Assembly (NCBI GenBank): GCA_945949035.1
Contig: CAMFDH010000061.1
Coordinates: 1 to 7,701, forward strand
DNA from: an uncultured Actinomyces sp.
GTDB lineage: Bacteria; Actinomycetota; Actinomycetes; Actinomycetales; Actinomycetaceae
Direction: 5' to 3'
DNA: 7,701 nucleotides
Positions 5,622 through 7,701 of the stretch are shown here, in pieces (within the stretch, counting starts at the first letter, position 1; every line of letters starts with the position of its first letter). The translations under genes were made by a program, and so were the position numbers. The notes below the pieces were generated by a model, which worked only from the letters and a program-made list of their open reading frames with translations, made no database searches and had not been told where the DNA came from.

Positions 5622-7106
5622 TCACATCACGAGGTTCAGAATAATCAGCAACGGAATGGAGCCCGCCCAAACCGCAGTGGTTATGCCTGACCAACCCTTG
5701 ATCGCATCCATACCCTCAAGACCGGTAAACCTTGTTACCACCCAGAAGTAGGAGTCATTGAAGTAGCTGAAGAACATAGAACCGGCTGTGCATGCGAAGA
5801 CCGCAACGATGGGGTTGATACCGAGCGTGGTAACCAGGGGCGCAGTGACTGATGCAGCAGTAATCATTGCGACTGTTCCAGACCCCTGGGCCAGCCTCAC
5901 AAAGGTCGCAATAAGGAATGGCACGAGGAATGCTGGCAATGGTGTGGCAGCAATGGCTTCTGCTAACGCATCGCCCACTCCCGACACACGCAGTACCTGC
6001 CCAAAGGCGCCACCGGCGCCGGTGATCAAGAGAATCAGTCCGACCGCAGCTGCAGAATCACCCAACCAACGCTGAACTTTGCCTCTTGGTACCCAGCGAG
6101 GAATCAGTAGGTAAACCGCAAGGACTATGCCAATCACAAGTGCGATTACCGGGTTGCCAAGGAACGCAAACGGAATGGTCCAGCCTGAGGGCACATAGTC
6201 GCCTGTGAGGGCTCCCTGGGTATTCTTATCAATTGCCGCGAAAACGGTGTTCAGAACGATCAGAACCAGGGGAACAACCAGTGGCAAGCTTCCCACGAGA
6301 GCCCCTACACGGTGCGGCTTTGCACCTTCTGGAGCCTCACCCAGCGCTGCGGCAGGATCATAAGTCTGCACGTCCTCGACTACCGTCATGACTGATCCGC
6401 CAGAGACCGTGGAGCCGTCGCCACCATCCTCAGCGATAAGCGCAGCGTTTTCGTGTCCAAACACGGCGGCTCGGATCTCTGGAATGACCTTGTCTTCAAG
6501 CTTCGGACCTACCCACTTTGCGTAGATCACGACCACTGGGAGCAGGATGACTGCAAAGATCAAGCCCACCACAATCACGAGACCAAGATCAGCCTCGAGA
6601 ATACCGGCCACCGCGAGAGGACCCGGAGTAGGAGGCACCATGTGGGGCGTGAGAGTCATGCCGCAACCAAGCGCAAGTGCCAGTGCCACATACCCGCCTC
6701 GCTTGACACGAGCAACCGCCCGGGCCAGGGGGTTCATGATCACATAGCCCGAGTCGCAGAACACGGGAATCGAAACCAGTGCGCCAACAGATGCCATGGC
6801 CCATTCTTCTTTGCCACGGCCAAATGCTCTTAGGAAAGCTCGGGCTAACGCATCTGCGGCTCCTGAGATCTCGAGCATCTTCCCGATGCCAACACCAAGA
6901 CCAATGACGATGCCGATACTTGCAAGCGTGTTGCCGAAGCCTGAGGTTATCGCGTTTAGTGTGTCTAACAGTGGTTGCCCGGCGACGATGCCGGTTACCA
7001 GCGCAGCTAGTAGAAGGGCCACAAACGCATCAAGTCTGGTCCAAAGAACCGTCACAATGATGACTGCGATGCCCAACACAAGCGCCAGAATCAGTTGTCC
7101 ATCCAC
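5622..7106 (-). CDS. GntP-family sugar-acid:proton symporter
   Basis: The 494-residue polytopic membrane protein has around 12 hydrophobic segments. GntP-family (TC 2.A.8) landmarks are IPVFCDSGYVIMNPLA (113-128), TPHMVPPTPGPLA (153-165), LITGAGGAFGQVL (360-372), RLAQGSGTVAMITAA (404-418) and FSYFNDSYFW (446-455). Family members import gluconate, D-serine or related hydroxy acids with protons. Here the linked kinase and PdxA2 suggest D-threonate, D-erythronate and perhaps glycerate. It exceeds E. coli GntP (about 447 residues) mainly through a long hydrophilic acidic loop at about 199-268, containing a GGDGSTVSGGS stretch. The start is GTG 7106, supported by minus-strand GAGGAG (7113-7118) six bases upstream; no in-frame ATG lies nearby. 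The stop is followed after one base by the kinase ATG. Confidence 0.92.
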   Translation of the reverse strand: MDGQLILALVLGIAVIIVTVLWTRLDAFVALLLAALVTGIVAGQPLLDTLNAITSGFGNTLASIGIVIGLGVGIGKMLEISGAADALARAFLRAFGRGKEEWAMASVGALVSIPVFCDSGYVIMNPLARAVARVKRGGYVALALALGCGMTLTPHMVPPTPGPLAVAGILEADLGLVIVVGLIFAVILLPVVVIYAKWVGPKLEDKVIPEIRAAVFGHENAALIAEDGGDGSTVSGGSVMTVVEDVQTYDPAAALGEAPEGAKPHRVGALVGSLPLVVPLVLIVLNTVFAAIDKNTQGALTGDYVPSGWTIPFAFLGNPVIALVIGIVLAVYLLIPRWVPRGKVQRWLGDSAAAVGLILLITGAGGAFGQVLRVSGVGDALAEAIAATPLPAFLVPFLIATFVRLAQGSGTVAMITAASVTAPLVTTLGINPIVAVFACTAGSMFFSYFNDSYFWVVTRFTGLEGMDAIKGWSGITTAVWAGSIPLLIILNLVM

Positions 7107-7112
7107 GGAAAA

Positions 7113-7118
7113 CTCCTC
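7113..7118 (-). promoter_or_regulatory. Ribosome binding site supporting the GTG start of the transporter
   Basis: Minus-strand GAGGAG sits six bases before GTG 7106. It is the best SD in the gap and decides the start, since no in-frame ATG is near. The TGA of a 22-codon upstream frame (7117-7119) overlaps it. Confidence 0.75.
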
Positions 7119-7162
7119 AATTGTGCTGAAGATTGCCGGGCCCCACTGCCCGACTGTGACAA

Positions 7163-7173
7163 GTCTGGCAGAC
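7163..7173. promoter_or_regulatory. Perfect palindrome GTCTGGCAGAC, candidate repressor site
   Basis: GTCTG-G-CAGAC is an 11-base perfect palindrome in the middle of the glycerate kinase-transporter gap, about 57 bases before the transporter GTG. The one-base centre is too short for an RNA hairpin loop, so a dimeric protein site fits better. The outer bases CAA and TTG add imperfect symmetry with an offset. No certain promoter hexamers could be placed. Confidence 0.3.
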
Positions 7174-7225
7174 GTTCTTGCGCATTACAAGCAATTTGGA
7201 CAACTGCTGAGGGTAGCTCTGACTT

Positions 7226-7701
7226 TTAGTTAGGCATACCGCGCAACTTTTTGTTCGCACGTGCACTAAGTAGGAACCTGACCACCTCAAAGGCGGTGAC
7301 TTCTATCCCCAGAGCAGTGGTTTTGGGGCTCATGGCTTCCGCAAGTGGGAGGGGTTCTGAGTGGATTGGGAACACTCCATCTAAGAGTTCATCCACTTCG
7401 TTGAGCGGCCTCTTGATCCTTCCACCAAGTCCCACGACGAGTGCGCCTGAAAGATGCGCAAGATGCGCAACTCCGGAGGGGACTTTTCCATATGCAGACT
7501 GCGAGTCGATTGAGCCTTCTCCCGTGATGACAAGATCGGCATCTTGCAGGATGTCGGCTAGCTCCACCTCTTCGGCCACACGGTCAAAACCCGGGTGCAT
7601 CGAACCCCCCAGTGCAACGAAGGCTCCTCCTAGCCCGCCGGCTGCCCCTGAGCCCGGAACACTGTCGACAACTCGTCCGAAGGTATCCTCAAGGGACTGT
7701 G
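7226..7701 (-). CDS. Glycerate kinase, C-terminal part (GarK/GlxK family), cut by the window edge
   Basis: The frame is open to the right edge and ends at TAA 7226-7228; 158 codons are visible out of about 370-380 in the family (PF02595). It shows GSGAAGGLGGAFVALGG, the glycine-rich GxGAAGGLG signature, then DADLVITGEGSIDSQSAYGK and VPSGVAHLA, matching the TGEGxxDxQTxxGKxPxGVA block of glycerate kinases. The enzyme phosphorylates D-glycerate with ATP to 2- or 3-phosphoglycerate in the cytoplasm. The Met at 7600 is internal, since the conserved glycine-rich block lies before it. It is followed after 119 nt by the GntP transporter on the same strand, so it could be the first visible gene of the operon or belong to an adjacent unit. 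The gap length and palindromes suggest that a promoter may lie between them. Confidence 0.92.
   Translation of the reverse strand, partial: QSLEDTFGRVVDSVPGSGAAGGLGGAFVALGGSMHPGFDRVAEEVELADILQDADLVITGEGSIDSQSAYGKVPSGVAHLAHLSGALVVGLGGRIKRPLNEVDELLDGVFPIHSEPLPLAEAMSPKTTALGIEVTAFEVVRFLLSARANKKLRGMPN

Larger units (their letters stand above)
7092..7206. promoter_or_regulatory. 10-bp inverted repeat flanking the transporter leader and start
   Basis: CAGTTGTCCA at 7092-7101 is the exact reverse complement of TGGACAACTG at 7197-7206. One arm covers transporter codons 2 to 5, directly after the GTG start; the other lies near the start of the 119-nt gap, about 20 bases past the glycerate kinase stop. 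In the transcript the upstream arm could pair with the start region and hinder ribosome entry; in DNA the arms could be paired operator half-sites. Between them is a hairpin-forming CGGGC/GCCCG (7137-7141 and 7148-7152) with a six-base loop, and the palindrome at 7163-7173. Confidence 0.35.

Noticed and set aside
6452..6465. CGTGT-CCAA-ACACG hairpin
   Set aside because: It lies inside the transporter coding region in the variable loop; a five-base stem is expected by chance and has no U-run.
6453..6833. 126-codon plus-strand frame and similar antisense frames within the transporter
   Set aside because: They are shadows of GC-biased coding on the other strand; the peptides are low-complexity and rich in His/Arg with no family match.
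7452..7469. 9-base tandem repeat AGATGCGCA in the glycerate kinase
   Set aside because: It encodes AHLAHL within the conserved GVA helix, and the segment has the same length as in GarK-type enzymes as I recall them, so it is not an insertion.
1..7701. CRISPR array, transposon ends, tRNA or rRNA
   Set aside because: No regularly spaced repeats, transposase frames, terminal repeats or tRNA-like folds were seen on either strand.

Overview
The window looks like a chromosomal piece of a mid-to-high-GC actinobacterium. This placement is an inference from codon usage with many G/C third positions, strong GGAGG-type ribosome binding sites, and the style of the iron-transporter, PrxQ and GntP proteins; no rRNA or other marker fixes the genus. 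Except for the left-edge gene, every gene lies on the minus strand, so the biological reading order runs from 7701 down to 301.

Right and centre (7701 to 2318) is a carbohydrate-acid catabolic cluster. In order it holds the C-terminal part of a glycerate kinase, a 119-nt gap with palindromes, a GntP-family organic-acid transporter, a four-carbon acid sugar kinase (DUF1537 type) whose start lies one base past the transporter stop, a PdxA2-type dehydrogenase, a 101-nt gap with an inverted repeat, and a DeoR/GlpR-family repressor. Kinase plus PdxA2 without a separate 2-/3-dehydrogenase, epimerase or isomerase is the signature of the short D-threonate/D-erythronate route: import, phosphorylation at C4, then oxidation and decarboxylation to dihydroxyacetone phosphate. 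The glycerate kinase would add D-glycerate to the substrates handled. The repressor probably senses a phosphorylated intermediate.

Left-centre (2300 to 301) is a housekeeping cluster: a possible 36-residue ORF whose stop overlaps the next start, a PrxQ/Bcp thiol peroxidase, a VIT/CCC1-type metal transporter and a small PlsC-type acyltransferase. Peroxidase plus iron exporter/sequesterer suggests a peroxide/iron theme. The left edge (1 to 285, plus strand) is the C-terminus of a flippase-like (UPF0104/LPG-synthase TM) membrane protein, convergent with the acyltransferase.

The most interesting material is non-coding: inverted repeats with a shared GGACA core in both larger gaps of the catabolic cluster, one of which could pair with the first codons of the transporter. 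No mobile element, CRISPR, rRNA or tRNA was seen. No intergenic stretch exceeds about 125 bases.
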